A stretch of 64,000 nt of DNA from CAIWHR01 sp963846855 (GTDB taxonomy: Bacteria; Pseudomonadota; Gammaproteobacteria; Burkholderiales; Casimicrobiaceae). A program made the translations under genes and the position numbers. Every line of letters begins with the position of its first letter. The stretch's first letter is position 1. The stretch spans positions 1 through 64,000 of the forward strand of contig CAWJXK010000007.1 of NCBI GenBank assembly GCA_963846855.1, in the 5' to 3' direction. Below are positions 1 to 9,389 of the stretch, piece by piece. Below the pieces are notes generated by a model that made no database searches, was not told the origin of the DNA, and worked only from the letters and a program-made list of their open reading frames with translations.

Positions 1-73
1 GGTCGAAGGTGCCCGTGCCGGTGACCTTGCGTGACACGGCACTCCGATACGGGACGAATCGGTCCCGCGGCGA

Positions 74-2071
74 TCAAGGGCCGAGGACTTCGAACGGCGC
101 CCGACGCAAATCGAGCGCCGGGTTGCGGTCGAAGAAATGCGCCGGCTTGATCTCGAAGGAAAGCGTCTCGCGCGAGAGCACAGGAAAGTCCTCGGTCCAC
201 GGCACGTGATGGAAACCGACGGTCAGCCACAGCACGATGTCGGTGTTGACCAGGCTTTGGTTGTTCTGGATGTATTGGGGCAGCCCGGGCTCGCCCGGAT
301 TCTGGTTCGGGGTATCGCCGGCGGCGTAGCGCTCGTCGGGATCGTAGGCCGTGACCCAGAGGTTGTGACCGATGAAGCGTGCGCGCTTGAAATCCGGGCC
401 TTTCAGCAGCGGGTCCGCGTTGGCGTGCGATTCGACGATATAGCCGGTGTTGTAGCCGCGCGCATTCCGCCGGCTGGGGTTGATCACGCGCCAGATGGAG
501 TTGTCGTCGTCGAGTTGCGCGTCCTGCTCCCGGTTCACCCGTTGCTCATCGACCACCCAGACGCTGTTGCGCGGATTGTTGTTGAGGCTCCGCGTCTTGA
601 GCTGCCCCAGCATGAAGCTGTTGTTGCGCCCGTCGACGTCGAGGTCCAGGCGGAAGTTGAAATGGTGGCTGTGGTTGATCGCGACCAGGTTGGGCGCGAC
701 CAGCGTGCCGAACTGGGTGTCGCTCGAGCCCAGCGGGTCGCCGAGCAATCCACTGCGCACACCCTTGGCCGCGTCGATGCCGGTCAGGCCGACCTCCACG
801 CGAATGACGCCGTTCTGCGAAAAGATCCAGTCGACCATGTAGTCGTAATTGCCGACCTGCGCGATGCTGCGCACCACCAGCTCGACCTCGGCGCGTCCTT
901 CGTACAGGCCGCCCGAGAAGAGCTCGAAGTGGCGCCATGCCGGATTGCCGGTGAGCCGCTCGAACACACCGATCACCTTGGGCAGCGGGAGCGGCACCAC
1001 CGGAACTGTCGGATCGGGAATCGCCGCCGCCACCAGTGCGTCGACCAGGACCGCGTTCGACGGCACGTCCAGGCCCGGCGCGAGCGGCGAAGACAGCAGG
1101 CCCAGCCCGAACTCGCCCGCGTCCATGTACGTGCGGTAGAACCAGTTGGCGTCCGGGTCCTGGTACGGCACGAAGATCTCGGCGAGCGAGCCCTGGTACA
1201 TCACCGGCCGCCCGTCGTAGGTGACCAGCGACACGATTGTTCCGGCGCGCCGCTCGAAGCGCACATGGAAGCGCCATTTCTGCCACTCGATGAAATTGCC
1301 GGTCATCGTGAAGTTGGCCCCGTCGGGCTGGCTCACGGTCAGCGGCTTCATCGGCGCGCGCAGGCCGTAGCGCGCCGCGACCGTCGCCTCGTCGAAGTCG
1401 TGCGTCATCGCCGGCACCGGCACCACTCCGGTGTCGATCACCTGCAACACGACCTTGTCGTCGAGGTCGATGATCGCCTGCATGCCCTCGATCGGCCGCG
1501 CGTACAGGTTGATGCCTTCCCCTTCGGTGTAATACATCTGCGCCTTGACGATGCGCCGGTTTTCTTCGGGCAACCCGAACGAGCCCGCGGTGAGCGGCGT
1601 CACGAACACGTGCGCGAGCTGGTCCGGCGTGGTGAGACCGCGGCGCGCGAGTGCGTGCAGGAACTGCGGATCCTGGAACGCGAACGAGAAATCGAAGACT
1701 TCGGCGATCGTCAGCCCGAGCTGGCCGTCGCTCTTGGGAATTTGCACCGGCGGCGTGAACGTGCCGTGCGTCAGGTCGACGATCGACTTGTAGCTCTTCT
1801 TGCTCTGCCGGTAGAACACCTGCGCCGCGCGCGGGATCGGGTCGCCCGGATGGAAGGCCAGCACCGCATCCTTGGGCGGCTCGCGCAGCTCGATGCTCTG
1901 AAAGATCGCCCCCGGCTGCGCGGCATGACCCGCGAGCAGGATGTTGGCCGCGGCGAGGATCTCGGTGTCCTCGAGCGGGTCCATCGGATGCGAGACCGTT
2001 GCGTAAGACACCGATGTCACGGCAAACAGGCCGCACAACGCACAGGAGAGCGAACGGCAGAGGATATTCAT
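74..2071 (-). CDS. Exported copper (primary) amine oxidase
   Basis: Oxidative deamination of primary amines to aldehydes with release of ammonia and H2O2, using copper and a self-made topaquinone. All catalytic landmarks of the family are visible, numbered from the chosen start: catalytic-base Asp in YMDAGEFG (about residue 320), the topaquinone Tyr in GNYDY (about 409), copper His pair in NHSHHFNFRLDLDVDG (about 470) and a third His in FHHVPWTEDFPVL near the C terminus. Length, 665 aa, fits the family. I start at ATG 2071 because GAGGA lies just upstream and the next residues form a signal peptide (MNILCRSLSCALCGLFAV); an upstream in-frame ATG at 2107 would bury that signal. It follows, by 57 bp, a frameshifted gene for another exported protein and is probably co-transcribed. 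Periplasmic location is inferred from the signal peptide; the amine substrate cannot be told. Confidence 0.92.
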   Translation of the reverse strand: MNILCRSLSCALCGLFAVTSVSYATVSHPMDPLEDTEILAAANILLAGHAAQPGAIFQSIELREPPKDAVLAFHPGDPIPRAAQVFYRQSKKSYKSIVDLTHGTFTPPVQIPKSDGQLGLTIAEVFDFSFAFQDPQFLHALARRGLTTPDQLAHVFVTPLTAGSFGLPEENRRIVKAQMYYTEGEGINLYARPIEGMQAIIDLDDKVVLQVIDTGVVPVPAMTHDFDEATVAARYGLRAPMKPLTVSQPDGANFTMTGNFIEWQKWRFHVRFERRAGTIVSLVTYDGRPVMYQGSLAEIFVPYQDPDANWFYRTYMDAGEFGLGLLSSPLAPGLDVPSNAVLVDALVAAAIPDPTVPVVPLPLPKVIGVFERLTGNPAWRHFELFSGGLYEGRAEVELVVRSIAQVGNYDYMVDWIFSQNGVIRVEVGLTGIDAAKGVRSGLLGDPLGSSDTQFGTLVAPNLVAINHSHHFNFRLDLDVDGRNNSFMLGQLKTRSLNNNPRNSVWVVDEQRVNREQDAQLDDDNSIWRVINPSRRNARGYNTGYIVESHANADPLLKGPDFKRARFIGHNLWVTAYDPDERYAAGDTPNQNPGEPGLPQYIQNNQSLVNTDIVLWLTVGFHHVPWTEDFPVLSRETLSFEIKPAHFFDRNPALDLRRAPFEVLGP

Positions 2072-2128
2072 GAGGTCCTCGCGATCAGAGTCATGGTCTC
2101 GTGGCAACCGCAGCGGCTGGCCGGTTGT

Positions 2129-2622
2129 TCAATCAGGCTCGGGCGGTGCCTGCAGCGCGAAGCTCGTGCGGCCGGTGAGGACATCGACCACTTCCAGCGT
2201 TGCGGCCACCGGGATGGCGCGGCCGATCGCGTCCGGATCCGGGGGTTGCGCGAAGCGCACCAGCGCCCGCACCATCGCCCGCCCGCCGCGGGGGACAATT
2301 CCCCGCGCGCCAGCGTGAGCGTCGCCGATTGGCCCGTCGCGATCGTCTGCACCGAGCGCTTGAACACGCTGCCGTCGCCGTCGAGGAACACGATCTCCAC
2401 AGCGATCGGCGGCGCCTCCGGCTCGGGTGGCGCCTGGAGCCGCGTGTTGGCCACACTGACCTGGATCGCCTGGCCGAACGCGATCCCGACCAGCCCGAAG
2501 GCGATGCGTTCGGGCTCGGGCGGGGCGGCGGCGAATGCCGGCGCGGCACCGAGAACGAGCAGGGCGCAGGCGAGCGCGGCCAGCGTACGCATCAGTCGTT
2601 CCGACATCCTTGGGTGGGCCAT
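2129..2622 (-). pseudogene. Frameshifted gene for a small exported protein of unknown function
   Basis: No family recognised. ATG 2622 is preceded by GGAGGAACGATC, a strong ribosome site, and encodes a signal peptide (RTLAALACALLVLGAAP..AFA) followed by a beta-rich-looking stretch (IAFGLVGIAFGQAIQVSVAN) through LARGELSP. Around 2285-2300, in a G/C-rich run, the sensible reading frame changes: the downstream part (RAMVRALVRFAQPPDPDAIG ... LQAPPEPD, stop at 2129) continues in another frame, while the original frame becomes Arg/Trp/Ser-rich nonsense that runs on into the amine oxidase gene. One missing base explains the change. It precedes the copper amine oxidase, so it may be an accessory exported protein of that enzyme; that is only inference from position. 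Either a real pseudogene or a sequencing indel. Confidence 0.6.
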
Positions 2623-2938
2623 GATCGTTCCTCCGGGAAGTCGACGCACCGAATGGCGTCTTCAACCTTAAAGACGCAATTGGCGCGCGAAAGAGATCAG
2701 TTTCTCCCCGTCGAGACGGTAATACGAAGCGTCACGAAAGGATCGCCAACCAAGCTGGCGTCGTGCCCGCGCGCCACTTGAGGCCTTCGGAAGCCACAGC
2801 AAGGTCAGCGCCCGTCCCCGCGCGCCCAGCGTGATCCGTTTCGCCTGTCGATTCCGTCCTTACCTGTAGGAATACCAACGATGCAGCGGGTGCCAAACCC
2901 GTGCCGAGGGTATTGGCCTCATTGGGAGCGACGGGCAC

Positions 2939-5900
2939 ATGAAAGCGTCAATCGCACGCCGGATTGGGGGACGCCTCACCCTCGCTTTCGCGCTGGCTGC
3001 GGTTCTGGCCGCGGCCAACGTGACGGTGGCGCATGCGCAGGAGCTCGTGGTCACCACGGGCGTTGACCCCGTCGCGCCGGCGCATGGCCGCCCGGTTCTC
3101 GTAATGCCGGACGCGGGCGCCGGCTGGCCGGCGCCCGCACGCAACTTCATCGCGCCGACGGTCGTTCCGCTCAATACCCAGGGACTCGCGTTCGTCGCCC
3201 AGGATCGCGTGCTGGTGTCGCAGCTCAGAAGTCAGAACGTCCGTTTGCTCGACACCACGACGCTCGCGGAAATCGACACGCTGACGATTCCAGTCATCGG
3301 CGGGATTATGTACGACGGCACGGGGACGCTCGCCGTCAATCCGGCGCGCACACACGTGCTTGCGCTCACCGATCGAACACGCCTTTGGGTTATCGGCGCG
3401 CCGTTCGACCATACCGCGCCCGTCACAACAGTGGCGCTGCCCGGTTTCGGCGCGACTTATCACGCGCGATCGATCGCGTTCGACGCCACCACGGGTCGCG
3501 CATTCGTCGCGTTGCATAACGGGATCGTCGCTATCGACCCACCCTACACTTCGGTCGCATTCACGATTCCCGTGACGCCCCTGCCGCCCGACTTGTTCGG
3601 TGTCGTACCGACCAGTCCGATCGCGCTATCGCCGGACGGCGCCACGTTGGTGTCGCCGGACAACGGCAAGGCCACGCTCCGCATCTACCACGCACCATTC
3701 AGCGCGGCGAGCGTCCCCGACGTCGCGACAATCGCTGGCGCGACGCTGGACAGCCCGGTCTTCACGCCGGACGGCAGCAAGCTCCTGATCGTCGACCTCG
3801 CGGCAGCCAAGGTCTACGCGTTGAGTCCACCCTACAGCGCAACCGTGACCGTCGACACGCTGGCCTTCACCGTTACCGGTGTAACGCACGGGTTCGAGGA
3901 CATCGACATCAGCTCCGACGGACAACTCGCCGCGCTGTCGGGAGAAGGTTCCCACACGACCGATCCGGTGGTCCTGTTGCGGGCGCCGTTCACGTCGGCC
4001 GGTGTCACGGCAATCGGCGTCAAGATTCCGATCTTGGCCGATCCCTACGACGCGGATGTCGGACGCGGTGATGGCGCCGCGCGGTTCTGGCCGACGCCCA
4101 TCCCCGTGCCGCCGCCGCAGATCCTGATCGATAGCCAGACGGTAGCCGAAGGCGACAGCGGCACCAAGGACATGGTGTTCAACGTCACGTTGTCCGGGCC
4201 GAGTGCGCAGACGGTCACCGTCGACTACACGACTGTCGCTGGCACGGCTACTGTCGTCGACAACGACTATCTGCCGGTTTCGGGCACGCTGAGCTTCGCA
4301 CCCGGCGAAATGGCCAAAACGATCGTCGTGCAGATCGTCGGTGACACGTTCTACGAAAGCAACGAATTCTTCAGCATCGCGTTGAGCAATCCGTTCAATG
4401 GAACGCTGCTGACCCTGAAAGGAGGCAAGGGCACCATAACGAACGACGACGCCGTGGTCGGGCTCGCCATCACCACCCCGTCACCGTTGCCGGGGGCGAC
4501 GGCCGGCACGCCCTACACGCTGACGTTCACGGGCACCGGCCTGCATCCGTTCACCTGGGCGACGGGGGTTCTGCCCGCAGGTCTTGCGCTCGACGAGGTG
4601 ACGGGCGTCCTGAGCGGAACGCCTGTCTCGGGGGGGTCGTTCACCTTCGACATCTTGTTGACGATTCCCACCCATCAGACAGTCACCAAGACCTTTGCGC
4701 TGACGATCAGCGGCCCGGCGGTACCGTCGGTGGGGTTTCCGATCAATCCCGTCGACTTCGGAGCGGCGCCGCTCGGCGTCGGTGTCTTGCGCGTGGCCGG
4801 CATTGTCAACAACGGCGGCGCGAATCTCGTGCTGGGCACGCCGTTCGCGACGCTGCCGCCCGGGTCCGACTTCACTTTCGCGACCGTCGCCGGCAACAAT
4901 TGCGACGACGGCACGATACTCGTGCCGGGCCATGGCTGCGCCATCGGCTTCACGTTCACGCCCAGCACCTCCGGCCCGCGAAGCGCGTCGGTCGCCATCG
5001 CCAGCAATGCCGCGGCGGCGACTCTGATGCTGAAGGGCTTCGGCGGCACGGGACCCTTCATCACCGCAACGCCTAATCCCGCAGCATTCGGCGATCAAGC
5101 GGTCGGCACGACCAGCGCCGCGAAGACCCTCACTGTGACGAATACGGGAACCGCAAACGTCATCCTCGCCACCCCCTTCGCGGACTTCGCCGACGGCACC
5201 GACTTTGCCCTGGTAACGGGCAGCGATGCTTGCGTCGGGGGTCAGACGCTGGCGCCCACGGCAACCTGTAATGTCTACGTCACCTTCACCCCAAGCGTCA
5301 CCGGCAGCGACACCGACAAGCTGTTCCTGTACAGCAACGCGGCGCCGGTCATGGTGGAGCTAAGCGGCAACGGCATCGCGGCCGGCGGCCCAGCGGTCAC
5401 GCTCGACACCGCAATTCTCAATTTCGGCAATCAGGTAGTGGGCACCACCAGCGCCGCGAAGACGGTTTCGCTGACCAACAGTGGCGTCGCCACGCTCACG
5501 ATCGCGAGCGTCGCCGCTTCGGGCGATTTTGCGCAGACGAACACCTGCGGCGTCGCCCTCGCGCCGGCGGCGAGTTGTACGCTCAGCGTGAAGTTCACGC
5601 CATCGATTCTCGGCGCACGCACCGGCGCGGTCAGCATCACCGACAATGCGCCGGGGAGCCCGCATTCGGTCGCGCTGAGCGGAACAGGTGTGGCGCCAGA
5701 CGCAGCGGCTGTCACCCTGGGCAGCATGAGCCTGAGCTTCGGCAATCAACTGGTTGGCTCGATCAGTGCGCCGCAAACGGTGTCGCTCACCAACAGTGGT
5801 GGCGCGACGCTGACGATCTCGAGCATTGTGGCTTCCGGCGATTTTAGCTTGTCCCATACCTGCGGCGCTTCACTGGCGCCGGCGGCCACCTGCTTGATCA

Positions 5901-6142
5901 GCGTGACCTTCGCTCCTTCGGTCACGGGTCCGCGCAGCGGCGCAGTCACGATTACCGACAACGCGCCGGGCAGTCCCCATGCGGTTGCCTTGAGTGGGAC
6001 AGGGACGAGCACCGCTCCGCCGCCGCCGCCTCCTCCGCCGAGCGCGCAGATTCCGACGCTTTCAGATGCGATGCTGGCTGCGATGGCATTCGGACTCGCG
6101 CTCGTGGCAATGGGCTCGCTGCGGCGATTGCGGAGGGGATAG
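2939..6142 (+). CDS. IPTL-CTERM surface protein with Calx-beta and choice-of-anchor-D repeats
   Basis: Large secreted protein, 1067 aa. It has a signal peptide (RRIGGRLTLAFALAAVLAAA, cleavage after AHA), then a region to about residue 385 with repeated beta-blade-like motifs (ALSPDGATLVSPDNGKATL, FTPDGSKLLIVDLAAAKVY) suggesting a beta-propeller. A Calx-beta domain follows at about 391-503 (AEGDSGTKDMVFNVTLSGP ... TITNDD), a putative Ig domain at about 505-600 (GVLSGTPVSGGSFTFDI), and several choice-of-anchor-D/ASPM-like repeats at 600-1025. The last two repeats are close copies of about 100 aa (NFGNQVVGTTSAAKTVSLTN and SFGNQLVGSISAPQTVSLTN). After a proline run, the end reads IPTLSDAMLAAMAFGLALVA then RRLRRG, an IPTL-CTERM signal: sorting motif, membrane helix, basic tail. 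By family knowledge such proteins are processed by an exosortase and shown at the surface. No exosortase is in the window. Function, adhesion or matrix, is inferred. Confidence 0.85.
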   Translation: MKASIARRIGGRLTLAFALAAVLAAANVTVAHAQELVVTTGVDPVAPAHGRPVLVMPDAGAGWPAPARNFIAPTVVPLNTQGLAFVAQDRVLVSQLRSQNVRLLDTTTLAEIDTLTIPVIGGIMYDGTGTLAVNPARTHVLALTDRTRLWVIGAPFDHTAPVTTVALPGFGATYHARSIAFDATTGRAFVALHNGIVAIDPPYTSVAFTIPVTPLPPDLFGVVPTSPIALSPDGATLVSPDNGKATLRIYHAPFSAASVPDVATIAGATLDSPVFTPDGSKLLIVDLAAAKVYALSPPYSATVTVDTLAFTVTGVTHGFEDIDISSDGQLAALSGEGSHTTDPVVLLRAPFTSAGVTAIGVKIPILADPYDADVGRGDGAARFWPTPIPVPPPQILIDSQTVAEGDSGTKDMVFNVTLSGPSAQTVTVDYTTVAGTATVVDNDYLPVSGTLSFAPGEMAKTIVVQIVGDTFYESNEFFSIALSNPFNGTLLTLKGGKGTITNDDAVVGLAITTPSPLPGATAGTPYTLTFTGTGLHPFTWATGVLPAGLALDEVTGVLSGTPVSGGSFTFDILLTIPTHQTVTKTFALTISGPAVPSVGFPINPVDFGAAPLGVGVLRVAGIVNNGGANLVLGTPFATLPPGSDFTFATVAGNNCDDGTILVPGHGCAIGFTFTPSTSGPRSASVAIASNAAAATLMLKGFGGTGPFITATPNPAAFGDQAVGTTSAAKTLTVTNTGTANVILATPFADFADGTDFALVTGSDACVGGQTLAPTATCNVYVTFTPSVTGSDTDKLFLYSNAAPVMVELSGNGIAAGGPAVTLDTAILNFGNQVVGTTSAAKTVSLTNSGVATLTIASVAASGDFAQTNTCGVALAPAASCTLSVKFTPSILGARTGAVSITDNAPGSPHSVALSGTGVAPDAAAVTLGSMSLSFGNQLVGSISAPQTVSLTNSGGATLTISSIVASGDFSLSHTCGASLAPAATCLISVTFAPSVTGPRSGAVTITDNAPGSPHAVALSGTGTSTAPPPPPPPPSAQIPTLSDAMLAAMAFGLALVAMGSLRRLRRG

Positions 6143-6411
6143 GCTGCCGCTCATGGTCTCTTTCGAAACGCGCGTCTGCTGACTGAAGCAGAGGAGGCAA
6201 GTCGGCCCTCGGAAACGCAGCCGACACGTCAGAGACAGCTCAGTGCGCTGTGCCCCCCGCAACGGGATCACGGCAGGCCAACGCGCCCGCTTTCCAATGG
6301 TCTGCAGTCGATCACGCGGACCGAACGGCATGGGCTCATGCCGATAAAGCCAAGACCGACGGCAATAGGGTCGAACCGCCTGTCCTTCGCTACTGCCGCA
6401 ACCGACTCCGG

Positions 6412-8748
6412 TCAGGTGCCGCAGCGCAGATGCTTTCCCTTGTCGATGTCGGCGAGCTCCTTCTCCGTGTTGGCGATTTGCCTGTCGAGTCGCTTGTCGC
6501 CGGCGTGGTCGCGCAGGATCGACTGCCGGGCCGCCTCGAACGCACGCTGCGAGTCGTCTGCCCGGCCGCTGGTCAGGTAAGCCTCGGCAAGTGTCAAGCG
6601 CGCGACGATGACGTTGGGGTTTTTTTCGCCGACGTGCCTTATGAAACCGGCCACCGAACGCTCGAGGAGCGGAATTGCTTCGTCGGAGTTGCCGCCCTTC
6701 AGCAGCAGGCTGCCAAGCAACCAGTTCGCCTCGTCGACGAAAAGGTTGTCGGCCCCCTTCTGGGCAAGGGTCCGGCGCAGCATCTCTGCGGCAGCGGCCC
6801 TCGCTTCCTCGGGTTTGCCATAGCTGCAGGCATTGCTGGCGAGCTCCCTCAATGCCCAGAGGATCTCTTCCTCGTCCGGGTAGCGTTCGCGCAGCAGCTC
6901 GGCAGCGCGCCGCACCGGGTGCGTCGGCCAAGGCGGCTGGGCATGGGTGGCACGCGCCAGCGTACCTTGGGCGAGCAGCATTCGCGCCCACTCGAGCGAA
7001 GTGCGCTGTCCGGCGCGATCGAGCACGGCTTCAATGTGCGTGAGCAGCTTGGCCGCCTCCTCGTTCTCGCCGTAGTTGAGCAAGACGGTGGCGAGCATCA
7101 CTTCGGCGGGAGCCACGCGGGCGTCCTCGGCGCCGAAGCCGGTGCGCGCCGCGGCCACGCGGCTCCGCGCGAGGGCGAGCGTCTCCTTGGGATCGCCGGT
7201 ATCGGTGTAGAGCTCGACCAGCATCCTGTAAATCTCGTCGCGGATCGCCGGCTGTGTCGCCAACGAATGGTCGATCTGCTTCGCGCCGGCGGCGAGCATG
7301 TCGTTGATCGTCGCCTCGCGTGCCTGCACCCCCTCTGCGCGCACCGCCCCGTTCGCCTGCTCGAACAGGTCGACGAGGAATTGCTTGACCGCGTTGGCCT
7401 TGGCCGCTTCGGCCTGGGCAACTGCAGCTTTCTGCCGCGCTTCGTGCGCCTGCCACGCCGCGACGCCGGCGCCTCCGATCACGGCGACGAGCGCGACGCT
7501 GGCGAGCGTTACTGCAAGTCGATTGCGCGAGACGAACATCCGGGCGCGATACCCGAGCGTGTCCGGGCGCGCGGAAATCGGCTCGTGCGCAAGATAGCGC
7601 TTCAAGTCCTGCGCCATCGCGTCGACCGAAGCGTAGCGTTGTCCCGGGTCCTTCTTCAGCGCCCTGCCCACGATAGTCTCGAGGTCCCCCGACAGATTCC
7701 GGCGAAGCCGCTCGGGCGACGTCGAACGCTGCTCGGCGATGGTCGTGGCGGAGTCACCTGCCTTCTCGACGCCCTCCGAGAGGCGTACAGGCTCGGTGTC
7801 GACGACGTGGCGCGCGCGCTGCAGCGGCGACTCGCTATCGTTTCCGTATGGGGGCCGCCCGCATAGCAACCCGTACAGGACCACGCCGAGCGAATAGACA
7901 TCGGTCGCGATCGTGATCGACGCGCCGCTCAACTGCTCCGGCGCCGCATATTCCGGCGTCAGCGCGGCGCCGGCCAGCGCCGTCAGCTGCGTGGCCGCGT
8001 CATCCTGCGTCGCGTCGAGGAGCTTGGCGACGCCGAAATCGAGCAGCTTCGCCTGCCCGTCGTCCTGCACCAGGATGTTCGAGGGCTTAAGGTCACGGTG
8101 GACCACCAGGTTCGCATGTGCGTGCGACACCGCCGAGCACACTTGCAGGAACAATCCGATCCGCGCATCGATGGAGAGCTTGCGCTCGTCGCACCAGCGG
8201 TCGAGACGCTCGCCAATCACGTATTCGAGGACGAGATAACGCTGTCCCGCAGGAGTGAAGCCGGCATCGAGCAGCCGGGCGATATGGGGATGGGTCAGGC
8301 GGGCGAGAAACTGTCCCTCGCGGGCGAAGCGCTGATTCGCTCCGCTGTCGGCGACCGCGATCCGCAGCATCTTGATCGCGACGCACCCTTCGTACAATCC
8401 GTCGTCACGGTGTGCCAGCCAGACCTGGCCCATGCCACCAGCGCCGATCGAACGCTCCAGCCGCCAGGGGCCGAGGCGCTCGCCGCCGAGATCGACATCG
8501 TCGAGTCCTTGCCGCGTCTCCCCACGGCCAACGTCGGAAAGCGCATCGGTGGCGAGAAAGCGCTGAGCGTGCGCCTCCGCATCGGCACGAATCAGCGCGA
8601 CCAGCCGACGGTGCATCTCCGGCGTCTGCTCACGTGCCCGTTCGAGGAGCGCCGCCTTCTCCGTGTCGCCGCCCGCGAGCCAGGCCTCGAGCAGCGCCAG
8701 CGCCTCCCGCCATTGTCCGGTCGTTGGGTCGGCGGGGGCGCCGCTCAT
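6412..8748 (-). CDS. Membrane Ser/Thr protein kinase with TPR-like extracytoplasmic domain
   Basis: 778 aa. An N-terminal ~85-residue helical region is followed by a complete eukaryotic-type kinase domain (about 92-370): glycine loop IGAGGMGQVW, ATP-binding Lys in VAIKML, catalytic loop HRDLKPSN, metal-binding DFG in LLDFGVAKLL, and APE-like TPEYAAPEQLSG. A membrane helix (LAVTLASVALVAVIGGAGVA) at about 405-425 is followed by a coiled, Ala-rich linker and TPR-like helical pairs to the C terminus (for example EAYLTSGRADDSQRAFEAAR). The ATG overlaps the stop of the upstream sigma factor gene by four bases (ATGA), so the two are translationally coupled. Known ECF-kinase pairs of this kind switch the sigma factor on by phosphorylation; whether this kinase does so is inference from the coupling. 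The outer TPR region would be the sensor. Confidence 0.9.
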   Translation of the reverse strand: MSGAPADPTTGQWREALALLEAWLAGGDTEKAALLERAREQTPEMHRRLVALIRADAEAHAQRFLATDALSDVGRGETRQGLDDVDLGGERLGPWRLERSIGAGGMGQVWLAHRDDGLYEGCVAIKMLRIAVADSGANQRFAREGQFLARLTHPHIARLLDAGFTPAGQRYLVLEYVIGERLDRWCDERKLSIDARIGLFLQVCSAVSHAHANLVVHRDLKPSNILVQDDGQAKLLDFGVAKLLDATQDDAATQLTALAGAALTPEYAAPEQLSGASITIATDVYSLGVVLYGLLCGRPPYGNDSESPLQRARHVVDTEPVRLSEGVEKAGDSATTIAEQRSTSPERLRRNLSGDLETIVGRALKKDPGQRYASVDAMAQDLKRYLAHEPISARPDTLGYRARMFVSRNRLAVTLASVALVAVIGGAGVAAWQAHEARQKAAVAQAEAAKANAVKQFLVDLFEQANGAVRAEGVQAREATINDMLAAGAKQIDHSLATQPAIRDEIYRMLVELYTDTGDPKETLALARSRVAAARTGFGAEDARVAPAEVMLATVLLNYGENEEAAKLLTHIEAVLDRAGQRTSLEWARMLLAQGTLARATHAQPPWPTHPVRRAAELLRERYPDEEEILWALRELASNACSYGKPEEARAAAAEMLRRTLAQKGADNLFVDEANWLLGSLLLKGGNSDEAIPLLERSVAGFIRHVGEKNPNVIVARLTLAEAYLTSGRADDSQRAFEAARQSILRDHAGDKRLDRQIANTEKELADIDKGKHLRCGT

Positions 8749-9308
8749 CGCAGATCGCGCAGGTATTCGTGCAGAAAGGCACGCGCCGTGCGCCAGTCCC
8801 GTTTGACGGTCGGCACCGAAATGCCGAGCACGTCACCGATTTCGTCCTCGGTCATTCCACCGAAATAGCGCATCTCCACGACTCGGTGGGCGCGCTCGCT
8901 GACCCGCTCGAGGGCGGTCATCGCGTCGTGCAGCCGCTCGATCCCGCTCTCGTCGAGCATTTCTCCCGCGCAGCCGGTCGTCAGCGTCAGGTGCCGCTCA
9001 CCGCTGCCGCGCTTCTGGGCGCTGCGCTCGCGCACGTAGTCGATCACGACGCTGCGCATGACCCTGGACGCGTAGGCGAAGAACACGCGGCGCTCCGCGA
9101 AAATCGTGCCACCCCGCGCGTTGAAGCGCAGATAAGCGTCGTGCACCAGGGCCGGAGCGTCCAGCGAGACCGTGCCCGCACGCGACAGGTGCGCGCGGGC
9201 GAGGCGGTTCAACTCGGGATAGAGCGCGGCGTACAGCCGGTCCGCCGCGGCTCCGTCGCCCGCTGACGCCTTCCTCAGCAATCCCGTGACATTCTCAGTC
9301 ACGCGCAT
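8745..9308 (-). CDS. ECF sigma factor coupled to a Ser/Thr kinase
   Basis: 187 aa. Region 2 (RLYAALYPELNRLARAHLSR ... FFAYASRVMRSVVIDYVRER) and region 4 (RVVEMRYFGGMTEDEIGDVL then GISVPTVKRDWRTARAFL) are clear; the latter is the -35-binding helix-turn-helix. It fits the ECF subfamily often encoded with Ser/Thr kinases (Sig-70 X6 type) and no anti-sigma gene is adjacent, as is usual there. The start ATG 9308 has CGGAGGGCC upstream. The gene overlaps the kinase by four bases. It would redirect RNA polymerase to a regulon that could include nearby surface or membrane genes, but no cognate promoter could be identified by eye. The 525 bases upstream of it hold a decayed gene remnant rather than an intact regulator. 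Confidence 0.9.
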   Translation of the reverse strand: MRVTENVTGLLRKASAGDGAAADRLYAALYPELNRLARAHLSRAGTVSLDAPALVHDAYLRFNARGGTIFAERRVFFAYASRVMRSVVIDYVRERSAQKRGSGERHLTLTTGCAGEMLDESGIERLHDAMTALERVSERAHRVVEMRYFGGMTEDEIGDVLGISVPTVKRDWRTARAFLHEYLRDLR

Positions 9309-9389
9309 GGCCCTCCGGATGGACTACGGCGGCTCCGGCCCGTTCCGGCGGGCGGGAAGCTGTATATCGTAGCCTTGTGAGGACGGGCG

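Noticed and set aside
137..2671. 844-codon open frame on the + strand opposite the amine oxidase
   Set aside because: Rich in Arg, Val, Asp and His, no domain, and the opposite strand has a catalytically complete gene; a by-product of third-position GC.
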